Positions 26,405 to 35,234 of a DNA stretch of 64,000 bases are shown here, in pieces. Positions within the stretch are counted from its first letter, which is position 1; every line of letters begins with the position of its first letter. Under the pieces are notes generated by a model. The model had not been told where the DNA came from. It saw only the letters and a list, made by a program, of their open reading frames with translations, and did not search any database. Origin of the DNA: Bryobacterales bacterium (GTDB lineage: Bacteria; Acidobacteriota; Terriglobia; Bryobacterales; Bryobacteraceae). Location: contig JAEUQE010000002.1 of the NCBI GenBank assembly GCA_016789785.1, positions 1-64,000 on the forward strand. The letters run 5' to 3'. The position numbers and the translations under genes are program-made.

Positions 26405-27730
26405 CTACACACGCCACGGACTGCGCATCGGACGCGACAGCATGCGATTCGCGGCATCGTCATCCACGAAGCGCTCCGTCTCCGGATTCCATCGCAACTT
26501 CCGGCGCAACCGCATCGCAATGTCCGCTTGCTGGCAGATCGCCTCGGCGCGCACAGCCGCCGTGACCGGTGAGAGCGCCGGCCGCCCCGTACGCACCGCA
26601 TCCAGAAAATTGCGGCGATGATCGTCATACTTCGCCACGCGCTTCCCATCCGCTCGAATGGCCGTCTGCACCAGATCGGCAGGATGCGTGCGCATGCCCT
26701 GGCGGCTCACCCAGATCCATCCCTTCGAGCCTTCAATCACCGTCGCCATCGAGCCGAATTGGAACTGTGGCACACGCTTCTTCGCCGTCGCAAGATCCAT
26801 GTGCACCAGCGTGACGCCGTTGCGGTACTTGTGTTCCGCTGTCCACGACCACATCACATCGCGAATGTCCTCGTAGAACTGCCCCTCGGCTTCCACATCA
26901 ATCGGTCCCGTGCTATCGGTGTCATTCGCCCACTGCGCGAAGTCCACATCGTGAATGCCCCACGCTCCCGACAGACTGCCCAGCCCATAGTCGTGGATCA
27001 TCATCCAGGCGCGCGACACACGCTCGTCACTGTAGGGCGACCATGGCGCCGGACCCAGCCACATGTCGTAATCAAAGCCCGCCGGCACAGGCCCGGGATG
27101 CGCTTGTACAACATCCGGCTTGCCGCCTCCCGCCGACCCGATGTAGATCTTCTTCACCTCGCCGATGTATCCATTGCGGGCAAGTTCGCATGCGTGGCGA
27201 AAGTAGTGGCTGGAACGCTGCTGCGTGCCGAATTGAAAAATCACGCCATGCCGCAGCACTTCTTCGCGCACCGAAACCGCATCGGCATGGCACACGCTCA
27301 TCGGCTTCTCATAGTACATGTGCTTGCCGCGCCGCGCCGCTTCCATGCCGATCAGCGGATGCCAGTGCTCGGGCGTTGCAATCAGCACTGCATCCACATC
27401 GGTGCGCGCCATGAACTCGCGAAAATCGTTGTGCACCTTGCAGGCATGATCGCCATAGTGCCGGTCCACCATGGTCTTCGCGCGTTCCCGATGGGCATCG
27501 CGCACGTCGCAGATCGCGGTCACCCGCACGTCGGGATACTGCAGCGTCCCTCGCAGATGACCGGTTCCCATACTGCCCACACCAACAAAGCCCATGTGGA
27601 CTCGCTCGCTCGGTGGCATGCTCTGCGAAGCATCCGCGTGCCGCAAGCCCAAAACATAAGAAGGCACAATTGTTGGAAACGCACAGGCAGCGGTTTGCAG
27701 GAACGCCCGTCGTGTGGTGGCCGGCTTCAT
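26405..27730 (-). CDS. Tat-exported Gfo/Idh/MocA-family oxidoreductase
   Basis: This 441-residue protein starts at the ATG giving a twin-arginine leader (TTRRAFLQTAACAFP). The N-terminal Rossmann fold has VGFVGVGSMG at about 45, and the family's catalytic EKP is in YYEKPMSV at about 140. The C-terminal domain carries the GFO_IDH_MocA alpha/beta sheet, with WLGPAPWSPY and HDVDFAQWA. These enzymes oxidise sugars, inositols or their derivatives using NAD(P). Exported members with Tat leaders are common in Planctomycetes and Acidobacteriota and may carry a tightly bound cofactor, as glucose-fructose oxidoreductase does. It ends LSRPMRSPWRV, nearly identical to the end of the paralogue at 29380. 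It is divergent from the ThuA-led operon, which likely shares its pathway. Confidence 0.9.
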   Translation of the reverse strand: MKPATTRRAFLQTAACAFPTIVPSYVLGLRHADASQSMPPSERVHMGFVGVGSMGTGHLRGTLQYPDVRVTAICDVRDAHRERAKTMVDRHYGDHACKVHNDFREFMARTDVDAVLIATPEHWHPLIGMEAARRGKHMYYEKPMSVCHADAVSVREEVLRHGVIFQFGTQQRSSHYFRHACELARNGYIGEVKKIYIGSAGGGKPDVVQAHPGPVPAGFDYDMWLGPAPWSPYSDERVSRAWMMIHDYGLGSLSGAWGIHDVDFAQWANDTDSTGPIDVEAEGQFYEDIRDVMWSWTAEHKYRNGVTLVHMDLATAKKRVPQFQFGSMATVIEGSKGWIWVSRQGMRTHPADLVQTAIRADGKRVAKYDDHRRNFLDAVRTGRPALSPVTAAVRAEAICQQADIAMRLRRKLRWNPETERFVDDDAANRMLSRPMRSPWRV

Positions 27731-27838
27731 AGGGTTGACGGAAGGATCATAGCATCGGCGGCGCGTGGTGCCTACCGCCCGCGCCTGCGTCATCTCCAGC
27801 CTATTGGATCGCAAACCGTGTTCGCGGGCTTGCGACGG

Positions 27839-27867
27839 TTGAATTGGACATCCGGTGCTTCTACACT
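27839..27867 (+). promoter_or_regulatory. Candidate sigma-70 promoter of the ThuA-led operon
   Basis: TTGAAT and TACACT are separated by exactly 17 bp. The -10 box ends 10 bp before the ATG at 27878, so a transcript starting in the usual place would have a leader of only a few bases. No Shine-Dalgarno sequence is visible there, which fits a leaderless mRNA. Confidence 0.45.
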
Positions 27868-27877
27868 GCAAGTACAG

Positions 27878-29377
27878 ATGAGAGGACCTCGTGTTTGCAC
27901 CCTGGCGGTCGCACTTGTCTGCGCCGCATTCGCGCAGCAGTCACGTACTCCCGATGTCGAGGCGGCCGCTCGAATCCTCGGGTGGCGAGCCGCGTTGGAT
28001 GATTGTGCATCATCGCCTTCGCTCGCCGGTACGGTGGATCGGGCTGCGGCTGCCAGTCTGAAGTTCGCCGTTGCTTGTGCGCCGTCGAAAAAGCCAGACG
28101 CTGCTCAGATCGCAGCGGCGAAATCGAAGGCCGATGCGGCGAACATCAAGTTCATAGCGGTGCGCGCCTCGAAGCTGAACCGCGCCGTCGCCGAGTTGGC
28201 GTCTGCTCTTGGCGCGGAGATGATTCTCGCCCCAGCGATCAACAAATCCGTCGAGGGCGTCGCGATCGCGATTCCAGGCACTGAGAATCCCACGGGCGAT
28301 GCGAAATCCGGCCTTCAGGCCAACGCCGCTCAGTGGCAGCGCGCGAAGGTGAAGCTCGAAGGCAAGCGCCTTTTGGCTGTGGATGCGCGGGACGTGCCCG
28401 AAGCGCTGCTCATCGACTTCATGAACGAAGCCTATCGCCTCGACCTCAAGCCCGTGTGGCTGGTGAGCGCCGAATCCGCAAAGGTGTATGCGCGCGCGGC
28501 AACGCCGATCGCCGGATACCATTCCAACTATGCGTCGCGAACGCGCGGTGTGCGCCGTGAAGGCGGTGTCAGCGCCGAAGAAAAGGCTCTCATTGAGAAA
28601 GCAATTCCCGATCAGGCGATGGCGAATCCGAAGAAGCCCCGCAAGTTGCTCGTGGTTGATTCGAACATCGGCCGCCGAGGCCATCCATCGATCCCGCACG
28701 CCAATCTCGCCATGGAGTGGATGGCAAAGAAGACCGGCGCCTTCGACGTTGTCTTCAGCAACGATCCGGAGATGTGGAAACCCGAGAAGCTCAAGCAATT
28801 CGATGCCGTGTACCTGAACAACACCATCGGTGAGATCTTCCCAACTGCCGAAGCGAAGGCCAGTTTCCAGCGTTACATCGAAGAAGGCGGCGGGCTCGTG
28901 GCGAATCACGCGGTAACGGTCACCGCCACCGAATGGCCGGAATTCGGCACGATTCTAGGCGCGCGCGGCGCAGCGCATCGCATGGCGGACGAGAAGGTGC
29001 GCATTCGCGTGGAGGATCCCGCATCGCCCATCGTTAAGGTCTTCGAAGGCCAGTCCTTCGATTACTCCGACGAGATCTTTCGATTCCAGCCGCCCTATTC
29101 GCGCGATAAGGTGCGAGTGCTGTTGAGCGTCGATCTCGCCAACACCGACATGAATCAGGGAAAATGTTTCGGCACTTGCTTCCGCGACGACAATGACTAT
29201 CCCATCGCGTGGATCCGGCAACATGGCAAAGGCCGCGTCTTCTATACAACGCTGGGCCACAATCCCTATGTATTCTGGGAACCTCGAATGGTGCGCATGT
29301 TTCTCGGCGCATTGCAGTACGTGATGGGCGATCTGGAATCCGATTCGACGCCGCGTCCGGCGCCCTCCGCGCAGTGA
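27878..29377 (+). CDS. Secreted ThuA-domain protein with extra N-terminal domain
   Basis: This 499-residue protein starts at MRGPRVCTLAVALVCAAFA, a signal peptide; the much longer open frame upstream is antisense to the oxidoreductase. Residues about 25-235 form an alpha/beta region of unknown family (ASKLNRAVAELASALGAEMI; LLAVDARDVPEALL). Residues about 250-490 are a ThuA-like class-I-amidotransferase fold, with LLVVDSNIGRRGHPSIPHAN, FDAVYLNNTIGEIF and EEGGGLVANHAVT, then GKGRVFYTTLGHNPYVF. ThuA-like domains occur in trehalose/sugar utilisation loci and are often fused to or next to Gfo/Idh/MocA enzymes and DUF1080 proteins. The classical nucleophile elbow is not evident. The stop is 2 bp before the next ATG. 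Confidence 0.87.
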   Translation: MRGPRVCTLAVALVCAAFAQQSRTPDVEAAARILGWRAALDDCASSPSLAGTVDRAAAASLKFAVACAPSKKPDAAQIAAAKSKADAANIKFIAVRASKLNRAVAELASALGAEMILAPAINKSVEGVAIAIPGTENPTGDAKSGLQANAAQWQRAKVKLEGKRLLAVDARDVPEALLIDFMNEAYRLDLKPVWLVSAESAKVYARAATPIAGYHSNYASRTRGVRREGGVSAEEKALIEKAIPDQAMANPKKPRKLLVVDSNIGRRGHPSIPHANLAMEWMAKKTGAFDVVFSNDPEMWKPEKLKQFDAVYLNNTIGEIFPTAEAKASFQRYIEEGGGLVANHAVTVTATEWPEFGTILGARGAAHRMADEKVRIRVEDPASPIVKVFEGQSFDYSDEIFRFQPPYSRDKVRVLLSVDLANTDMNQGKCFGTCFRDDNDYPIAWIRQHGKGRVFYTTLGHNPYVFWEPRMVRMFLGALQYVMGDLESDSTPRPAPSAQ

Positions 29378-29379
29378 CT

Positions 29380-30630
29380 ATGAAGCGACGCTCCCTGGTT
29401 CGCAGTGCACTCTTCATACCCGCAACCGCGCTTGGCCTCAATGGTGGCGTACCTGCATCGGACCGCGTGAACGTCGCCTGTATCGGCACCGGATGGCAAG
29501 GCATGAACAACGTGAAGAGCTTTCTCGCCGAGCCCGGTGCGCAGGTTCGTGCGCTGTGCGACATCGACAAGACCCATCTTGCCGAAGCACAGGCCGCGGC
29601 CCCTGATGCGAAAACCTATCACGAGATGGACGAGGTGTTCGCACGCGCCGACATCGATGCCGTGGTGCTCTCGCTGCCGGATCACTGGCACGGCGTCGCC
29701 TCCACACGCGCTCTCGCCGCGGGCAAGGATGTTTACGGCGAGAAACCGCTGGCGCAGAACTGGGCCGAGGGACGCGCAATCGTGGATGCCGTGGTGCGAT
29801 ATGGGCGCATCTGGCAAACCGGCAGTTGGCAACGCTCGCTCTCCTCGTTTCGATTCGCTTGTGAGCTTGTTCGCAACGGCCGCATTGGCAAGGTGAAACG
29901 CGTGGAAGTCGGTCTGCCAGGCGGGCATCCCGATTTCGATGGGCTCGGTCATCGCAACCGGCCCGAGCCTCCACCCGTCTCGTTGGACTATGAGCGATGG
30001 CTGGGCCCCGCGCCCGCGGCCCCTTACTCGCCGGCGCGCGTCCACAAGACCTGGCGATGGAACTTCGATTACGGCGGCGGCATGTTGCTCGATTGGGTCG
30101 GGCATCATGTCGACATCGCGCACTGGGGCTTGGGCATGGATGACTCCGGTCCCGAAGCAGTATCGGGCACTGGTGAGTTCGACCGTCAGCATCCCGTATG
30201 GGACACGCCATCGAAGTTCCGCGTGGAAGCGCGCTATGCGGGCGGCGTCTCCATGTGGATCTCCGGCGGCTACGATGATGTTCGCCGCGGCACGAAGTTC
30301 ATTGGCGACGAAGGCTGGGTGTGGGTGGATCGCTCCGGGATCGACGCGGAACCGCGCGGTCTGCTGTCCTCGCGCATTCGCGGCAACGAAGTCCATCTCT
30401 ACGATTCACCGGGGCACTTTCGAAATTTCATTGATTGCGTGCGATCGCGGCGCGAGACAGCCTGTCCTGCCTCCACAGCGCTTCGTTCCGCCACGCCTGC
30501 CTATCTTGGATTGATTGCGATTGTCACGGGACGGACCATTCGTTGGGACCCGGCGCGGCAGCGCATTGTTGGCGATGCGGAAGCGGAGCGCCGGTTGTCG
30601 CGCCCCATGCGTTCGCCGTGGCATTTGTAG
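29380..30630 (+). CDS. Tat-exported Gfo/Idh/MocA-family oxidoreductase (second copy)
   Basis: This 416-residue protein starts at MKRRSLVRSALFIPATALGLN, a twin-arginine-like leader, 2 bp after the ThuA stop. The Rossmann motif is VACIGTGWQG at about 30 and the catalytic EKP is in VYGEKPLAQNW at about 123. WLGPAPAAPYSP and HHVDIAHWGLGMD match the C-terminal domain of the paralogue at 26405. Both proteins finish with LSRPMRSPW plus two residues, so they are paralogues from one subfamily. The reaction is probably NAD(P)-linked oxidation or epimerisation of a sugar in the periplasm; the substrate is unknown. Its stop codon TAG is part of the TAGGAG sequence that likely serves as ribosome-binding site for the next gene. 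Confidence 0.9.
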   Translation: MKRRSLVRSALFIPATALGLNGGVPASDRVNVACIGTGWQGMNNVKSFLAEPGAQVRALCDIDKTHLAEAQAAAPDAKTYHEMDEVFARADIDAVVLSLPDHWHGVASTRALAAGKDVYGEKPLAQNWAEGRAIVDAVVRYGRIWQTGSWQRSLSSFRFACELVRNGRIGKVKRVEVGLPGGHPDFDGLGHRNRPEPPPVSLDYERWLGPAPAAPYSPARVHKTWRWNFDYGGGMLLDWVGHHVDIAHWGLGMDDSGPEAVSGTGEFDRQHPVWDTPSKFRVEARYAGGVSMWISGGYDDVRRGTKFIGDEGWVWVDRSGIDAEPRGLLSSRIRGNEVHLYDSPGHFRNFIDCVRSRRETACPASTALRSATPAYLGLIAIVTGRTIRWDPARQRIVGDAEAERRLSRPMRSPWHL

Positions 30631-30637
30631 GAGCCTC

Positions 30638-32506
30638 ATGCGTACTCTCGTATGTCTGGCAGTGGTTTCAATTTGCGGCATCACGTTCGCGCAGGATGCC
30701 GATGCCTTGCTCGCGCGCGTGGCGCGCCACGAAGAGGCGCAGGGCCGGCAGGCGCTCATCGAGTTGGAGCAATGGGTGCGCTCAAAGCCAGCGGCGGAAG
30801 TCGAGAAGCGCTTCATTGCGTTTCTTCGCGGCACTGCAACGGTATCGGGCAAAGCCGCGGTGTGCCGGCATCTCAGCGTGATGGGCACCAGTGCATCGGT
30901 CCCCGCGCTGGCACAACTGTTGTCATCCGAAGAGACTGTCGAGATGGCGCGCTACGCACTGGAGCGCATTCCAGGCGAGGTCCCTGTGGACGCGCTGCGC
31001 GCAGCGTTGCTGAAAGCACCGCTGAAGTCGCGCACCGGAATCATCAACAGTCTTGGCGTGCGGCGCGACACGAAAGCAGTACCCATGCTCGCCAAACTGG
31101 CTTCGGGCGTCGATTCAGCAATCGGCGGCTCTGCCATCTCCGCGTTGGGCCGCATCGCTTCAAATGACGCCATCGCCGCGCTGCAGTCGCTTCGTGCGAA
31201 AGGTTCGGTCACCGCGACGCAAGCCCTGTTGGTGGCGGCGGAAACGCTACGCTCCCCGGCCATCTATCGAGACTTGTTTACCGCCTCCGCGCCCGCCCCT
31301 GTTCGTGTGGCGGCCTTGCGGGGTCTTGCGTCCACGGAACCTCAGCAGGCGGTCGCACGCTATGCCGCTGCGCTTGAGGATCGGGATGCGAACGTGCAGG
31401 CGGCGGCCATCTCGGGGCTCGGAGCCATTGTTTCCAGCGATGCGGAAAAGGCGCTCCTCGCTGCCATGCCGAAGTTCGATGCGCAAGCTCGTGCGCGTGC
31501 AATCGCCGCGCTGTCAATGCGCGCCAATCCGCCGGCAACCGCGATCACGAAAGCGTTGGAAGATGTCGAGCCCGCCGTCCGTGCAAGCGTTCTCGAAGCA
31601 TTGTCGCGAGTCTCGGAACCCGCGGCGGTGCCTCGTCTGGCAACACTGGCTGCATCCGGCTCCGAGACCGATCGTGCAGCCGCGCGGCTTGCATTGGAGC
31701 GAATGCCCGGCGTCACGGTCGATCGCGCGATCCTCACCTCCATCAACAACGCGGAGCCTGCCGTCAAGATCGAACTCGTGCGTGTCTGCGGATTGCGTGG
31801 CATCGCCGAGGCGGCGGACATACTGCTCGCCTCTGCTTCCTCTTCCGACCGTGCGCTGCGCCGCGAAGCGTTGCGAGCACTGCGCGAGTCCGCGGGTCAG
31901 GCGCAGATTGCTCCGATGCTGGAATTGCTGACCAGTGCCAGGCAGGAAGCGGATCGCCGCGAAGTGGAGCGCGCGGTTGCGTCGGCCCTTCGTAGGTCGC
32001 CGCCGGCTGCCGGCGCCACGGTGCTCTCGGCTTATCGCGCCGCAACCGCGGGGAATGCGCGTGCCTCATTGCTGCAGATCCTCGGGCAGGCGGGAAGCAA
32101 GGATGCATTGCCGGTGTTGATGCAGGCGCTGAACGATCCATCGCCGGACATCGTGCGCGCGGCGATTCTCGCGCTCACCGAATGGCCAGAGGAGTTGCCC
32201 CTCACCAGCCTGCTCGTTTTTGCCGCACGCACGCAGAATGCGGCACATCAGACACTCGCGTTGCGCGGTGTGCTCAAATTGCTCGATCTGCCAACCGCGC
32301 GAAGTGCAAGCGACACGGTCTCAATGCTGGAGCAAATCATCAAGCTCGCCCAACAGCCCGACGAGAAGAAGGCGGTATTATCGTTACTTCCGCGCGTACC
32401 GTCAGCGAGTGGATTGAAGCTGGCTGAATCTGCGATGGCCGATCCCGCTCTTGCGGAAGAAGCGAAGATCGCCGTGCAGAGACTGAAGCGCGCACTCTCA
32501 CAATGA
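30638..32506 (+). CDS. Secreted HEAT-repeat protein
   Basis: This 622-residue protein has a signal peptide (MRTLVCLAVVSICGITFA). The start is set by GGAG 6 bases upstream. From about residue 70 to the end there are roughly 15 HEAT/PBS-lyase-like helical pairs of about 30-37 residues, for example VPALAQLLSSEETVEMARYA, AVPMLAKLASGVDSAIGGSA and DALPVLMQALNDPSPDIVRA. Such proteins are scaffolds. Secreted HEAT proteins with Gfo/Idh/MocA and ThuA neighbours are frequent in sugar-degradation loci of Planctomycetes. No heme-binding CxxCH is present, unlike the common cytochrome/HEAT fusions. It overlaps the next gene by ATGA. Confidence 0.88.
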   Translation: MRTLVCLAVVSICGITFAQDADALLARVARHEEAQGRQALIELEQWVRSKPAAEVEKRFIAFLRGTATVSGKAAVCRHLSVMGTSASVPALAQLLSSEETVEMARYALERIPGEVPVDALRAALLKAPLKSRTGIINSLGVRRDTKAVPMLAKLASGVDSAIGGSAISALGRIASNDAIAALQSLRAKGSVTATQALLVAAETLRSPAIYRDLFTASAPAPVRVAALRGLASTEPQQAVARYAAALEDRDANVQAAAISGLGAIVSSDAEKALLAAMPKFDAQARARAIAALSMRANPPATAITKALEDVEPAVRASVLEALSRVSEPAAVPRLATLAASGSETDRAAARLALERMPGVTVDRAILTSINNAEPAVKIELVRVCGLRGIAEAADILLASASSSDRALRREALRALRESAGQAQIAPMLELLTSARQEADRREVERAVASALRRSPPAAGATVLSAYRAATAGNARASLLQILGQAGSKDALPVLMQALNDPSPDIVRAAILALTEWPEELPLTSLLVFAARTQNAAHQTLALRGVLKLLDLPTARSASDTVSMLEQIIKLAQQPDEKKAVLSLLPRVPSASGLKLAESAMADPALAEEAKIAVQRLKRALSQ

Positions 32507-33147
32507 AGGTCATTCTTACGTTTGTTCTGTTGCCCCTCGCCTTGGTTGCACAAGGCATCGAGCCCATTCCTCTCGCCTTGCCGAAGCCGCTCTTTGAAGG
32601 CACTCCGGAGAATCTGCGCGTTCCTAATCTGGAGAAACCGCTCGGACGTCCCCGGCCCGCGTTTCTGGCTCCCGCGGGTACGGTGAATCTCGCCGCCGGC
32701 AAGCCTGTATCGAGCAGTGACTCCGATCCCGCGATCGGTGATCTCGAGTTCGTGACGGACGGGCAGAAGTCAGGAGCAGATGGCACCGTCGTCGAACTGA
32801 AGTCCGGACGCCAGCACGTGACCATCGACCTCGAAGCACCCGCCACCATCTATGCGATTGTCCTGTGGCACTACTTGAAGCAGCCTCGCGTCTACAACGA
32901 CGTGATTGTCCAGGTAGCCGATGATCCCGATTTCCTCACCAACGTTCGCACGCTGTTCAACAACGATCACGACAACTCCTCCGGGCTTGGCGCGGGCAAG
33001 GAGATGAACTACGTCGGCACCTCCGAAGGCAAGTTGATTGATGCGAAAGGCGTCGTGGCGCGATATGTGCGTCTCTACAGCAACGGCAGCACCGCATCCC
33101 CAACGAATCACTACATCGAAGCGGAAGTCTACGGCAAGCCGAAATGA
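32503..33147 (+). CDS. Secreted discoidin-like (F5/8 type C fold) protein
   Basis: This 214-residue protein has a signal peptide (MKVILTFVLLPLALVAQG), a proline-rich linker and a jelly-roll-like domain at about 60-212. Marks include VNLAAGKPVSSSDSDP, the central VTIDLEAPATIYAIVLWH and the terminal ARYVRLYSNG...HYIEAEVYG. These are the edge strands of F5/8 type C (discoidin) domains, which bind carbohydrates or proteins. The ATG overlaps the HEAT gene stop (ATGA), and its own stop overlaps the next ATG in the same way, so the three products should be made in step. Likely a sugar-binding periplasmic partner of the operon. Confidence 0.8.
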   Translation: MKVILTFVLLPLALVAQGIEPIPLALPKPLFEGTPENLRVPNLEKPLGRPRPAFLAPAGTVNLAAGKPVSSSDSDPAIGDLEFVTDGQKSGADGTVVELKSGRQHVTIDLEAPATIYAIVLWHYLKQPRVYNDVIVQVADDPDFLTNVRTLFNNDHDNSSGLGAGKEMNYVGTSEGKLIDAKGVVARYVRLYSNGSTASPTNHYIEAEVYGKPK

Positions 33148-34493
33148 AATGGCTGGTCGCGATTCTGCTGATTGCGGCTGCGCTGCGCATTCCGCAACTC
33201 AGCGAACGTCCGATGCATGCCGATGAGGCGGTACTCGCCGATCGCGCGGGCACGCTGGTCGAGACGCGCCGCTTCACTTACGATCCCACCGAGCATCATG
33301 GCCCCGTATTCGCCTATGTCACGCTTGCGGCGGCGCGCATCGCTGGTGTCTCCAACTACGCCGCGTTCACCGAAGCGTTCCTTCGCGCCATCGCCGTGAT
33401 GTGCGGCCTTGCGCTCGTGGCGCTGTCGTTCTTTGCGGCGCGCGCACTGGCTGGCAACGAGGCCGCGATCTTCGCCTCGCTATTCACAGCCCTCTCACCA
33501 GCACTGGTTTACTACAGCCGCTTCTACATTCCTGAGATGCTGTTCGTCATGCTGTCGGCGGCAGGCTTGCTCGCCATCATGCACGGTGGGCGAGTCGCGG
33601 CCATTGCCCTTGGCGCGATCGTTGGCCTGATGGCTGGCACAAAGGAGACGGCGGCGATTGTGATCGTTGCCGCACTGCTCGCATTTCGTTTGTCTGCGCG
33701 CATGCTCCTCACGTCCGCTGCGATTGGCGCGGCGACGGTCGCAGGCATTTACTGGCAAAGCGTCATCGCGCTCTTGACCGCGGGGCCAGTCTACGTGCAG
33801 CGTGCGATCGATGGAGGCCGTCATGCGCACGGAATTCTCTTCTATTTCGAGTTGCTCCTCAAGAGTGGCGACCTGCTCTGGCTCGCCCTCGGAGCATTCG
33901 GCGTGCGCTCGCCTCAAACTCGCGCACTTGGCCTCTACGCGATCACGCTCACTCTTTTGTATTCGGTGATTCGCTACAAGACGCCTTGGTGCGCACTTGG
34001 ATTCGTGCATGCCTGGATCCTGCTCGCGGCGGTGACCGCGGCCCAATGGTGGCGAGTGCCTCGATACCGTGTGCTGATCGTCCCCGTCCTGCTCGCTCTC
34101 ACCGGGCGCGCATGGCAACTCAGTATTCCGCTTGCCGCGGAGACGGCCAATCCCTGGGCCTACGCGCAGACCTCCCGCGACATCTTCCAGATCCGCAACC
34201 GCGTCCTCGCCACGGCGAAAGGCGGGGCAATTCACATCGTCACCGTTGAGAACTGGTGGCCCTTGCCCTGGTATCTCCGAGGTCAAGCCAGTGTGCAGTG
34301 GTGGACTGTGGTCCCGCCGAAGTTGGATGGGCTGGTGCTGGTGTCGCCTTCGCTTGAGCAGGCGGCTGCCGCAGCGATCTACAATCGGCTCCCCGGCGAC
34401 GCGGATCTCTACGCGCCCCTGTTTGATCGTGCCATGTGGCTTCGTCCCGGCGTGGAAGTGCGCGGCTATGCCCCTCTCACCTGGGTGCCCTGA
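33144..34493 (+). CDS. Agl23-like (TIGR03663) membrane glycosyltransferase-type protein
   Basis: This 449-residue polytopic protein has about 10-12 transmembrane segments. The first periplasmic loop holds the acidic motif HADEAVLADRAGTLVETRRF and YDPTEHHGPVFAYVTL, diagnostic of the TIGR03663/Agl23 group, which is related to dolichol-P-mannose-dependent transferases (GT39/GT83-like). These enzymes use lipid-linked sugars and the DE pair is the catalytic region. Members are called flippase-activity-associated in archaeal N-glycosylation, but a bacterial role is not defined. It overlaps the discoidin gene by ATGA. Its TGA abuts the stop of the convergent DUF1963 gene with no bases between (TGATCA, 34491-34496). 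Confidence 0.82.
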   Translation: MKWLVAILLIAAALRIPQLSERPMHADEAVLADRAGTLVETRRFTYDPTEHHGPVFAYVTLAAARIAGVSNYAAFTEAFLRAIAVMCGLALVALSFFAARALAGNEAAIFASLFTALSPALVYYSRFYIPEMLFVMLSAAGLLAIMHGGRVAAIALGAIVGLMAGTKETAAIVIVAALLAFRLSARMLLTSAAIGAATVAGIYWQSVIALLTAGPVYVQRAIDGGRHAHGILFYFELLLKSGDLLWLALGAFGVRSPQTRALGLYAITLTLLYSVIRYKTPWCALGFVHAWILLAAVTAAQWWRVPRYRVLIVPVLLALTGRAWQLSIPLAAETANPWAYAQTSRDIFQIRNRVLATAKGGAIHIVTVENWWPLPWYLRGQASVQWWTVVPPKLDGLVLVSPSLEQAAAAAIYNRLPGDADLYAPLFDRAMWLRPGVEVRGYAPLTWVP

Positions 34494-35234
34494 TCACAGA
34501 CAATCCCAGTTGTAGAGGACGCGCGTGAAGTCGAGCTTGGCGAGATCCGAGGGCCGGATGAAGAAATTGCCGACGCCCGAATCGCCCCACATCAAATCCA
34601 AATCCATGTCCAGTTGCAGCAGTAATTCATACGGCTCGCCCTCAAGATCCGTGCGTGGGTCCTCTTGCGTGAAGCTCGCGTAGCCGCCAACCTTGTGACC
34701 CGTGCCATCGCAATCGAGATCGATCTCTTCCGCTTCCTCCGCGAAAGGATCGATGCCCGTGACCTGCGCGAAACGATAGTCGGTCAATGAGAGCGCTTCT
34801 TCCACGATGTGAAAGTGCATCTTGCGCGGCTGAAACGGCTCTGCCAGCGGCGACATAATCTCGCCGAGATGATTGAGAAAGCCGAAGTCCGTGCGAGGCG
34901 CGTCCTCGAGTTGCGACTTCGAGAAATACAGCACCCGGAAGCCATCCTGCTTGTCGGGCTGTTCCAAATCGAGGCCGTACATCTCATCAGTGCCAATGAA
35001 GAACGAGAGCAGCCCCGAGGCCGGAAATCCGTCGAGCTTCGGCATCTGGCTGAAATTCACCTGCGCGAGAAAAAGCAGCGGATCACCCGCTTCGTTGTGC
35101 GGATACGGCGTCGACTGCGGAAGAAACGGTTTCCCTCCCACCCGGCTATCGAACAGATCGCCACCGGGCTGCAACACAAAACGCGCCGCACGCCGCATTG
35201 TCCTCTGTAAACTCGTGCGCACCTGCTCCGTCAT
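34494..35234 (-). CDS. DUF1963 (YwqG-like) protein
   Basis: This 246-residue cytoplasmic protein matches the YwqG/DUF1963 family. Family marks are GGKPFLPQSTPYPHNEAGDP, LLFLAQVNFSQMP, LLSFFIGTDEMYG and, near the C-terminus, LLLQLDMDLDLMWGDSGVG followed by FFIRPSDLAKLDF. The family has no assigned biochemical activity, although its members resemble SMI1/KNR4-associated proteins. Its ATG overlaps the stop of deoB by 4 bases, so it is translationally coupled to the phosphopentomutase. The two stops at its 3' end form a zero-gap convergent junction with the Agl23-like gene. Confidence 0.87.
   Translation of the reverse strand: MTEQVRTSLQRTMRRAARFVLQPGGDLFDSRVGGKPFLPQSTPYPHNEAGDPLLFLAQVNFSQMPKLDGFPASGLLSFFIGTDEMYGLDLEQPDKQDGFRVLYFSKSQLEDAPRTDFGFLNHLGEIMSPLAEPFQPRKMHFHIVEEALSLTDYRFAQVTGIDPFAEEAEEIDLDCDGTGHKVGGYASFTQEDPRTDLEGEPYELLLQLDMDLDLMWGDSGVGNFFIRPSDLAKLDFTRVLYNWDCL

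Noticed and set aside
26618..27877. N-terminal extension of 420 codons ahead of the ThuA protein
   Set aside because: It is antisense to the oxidoreductase gene and has no domain resemblance; the ATG at 27878 gives a proper signal peptide.
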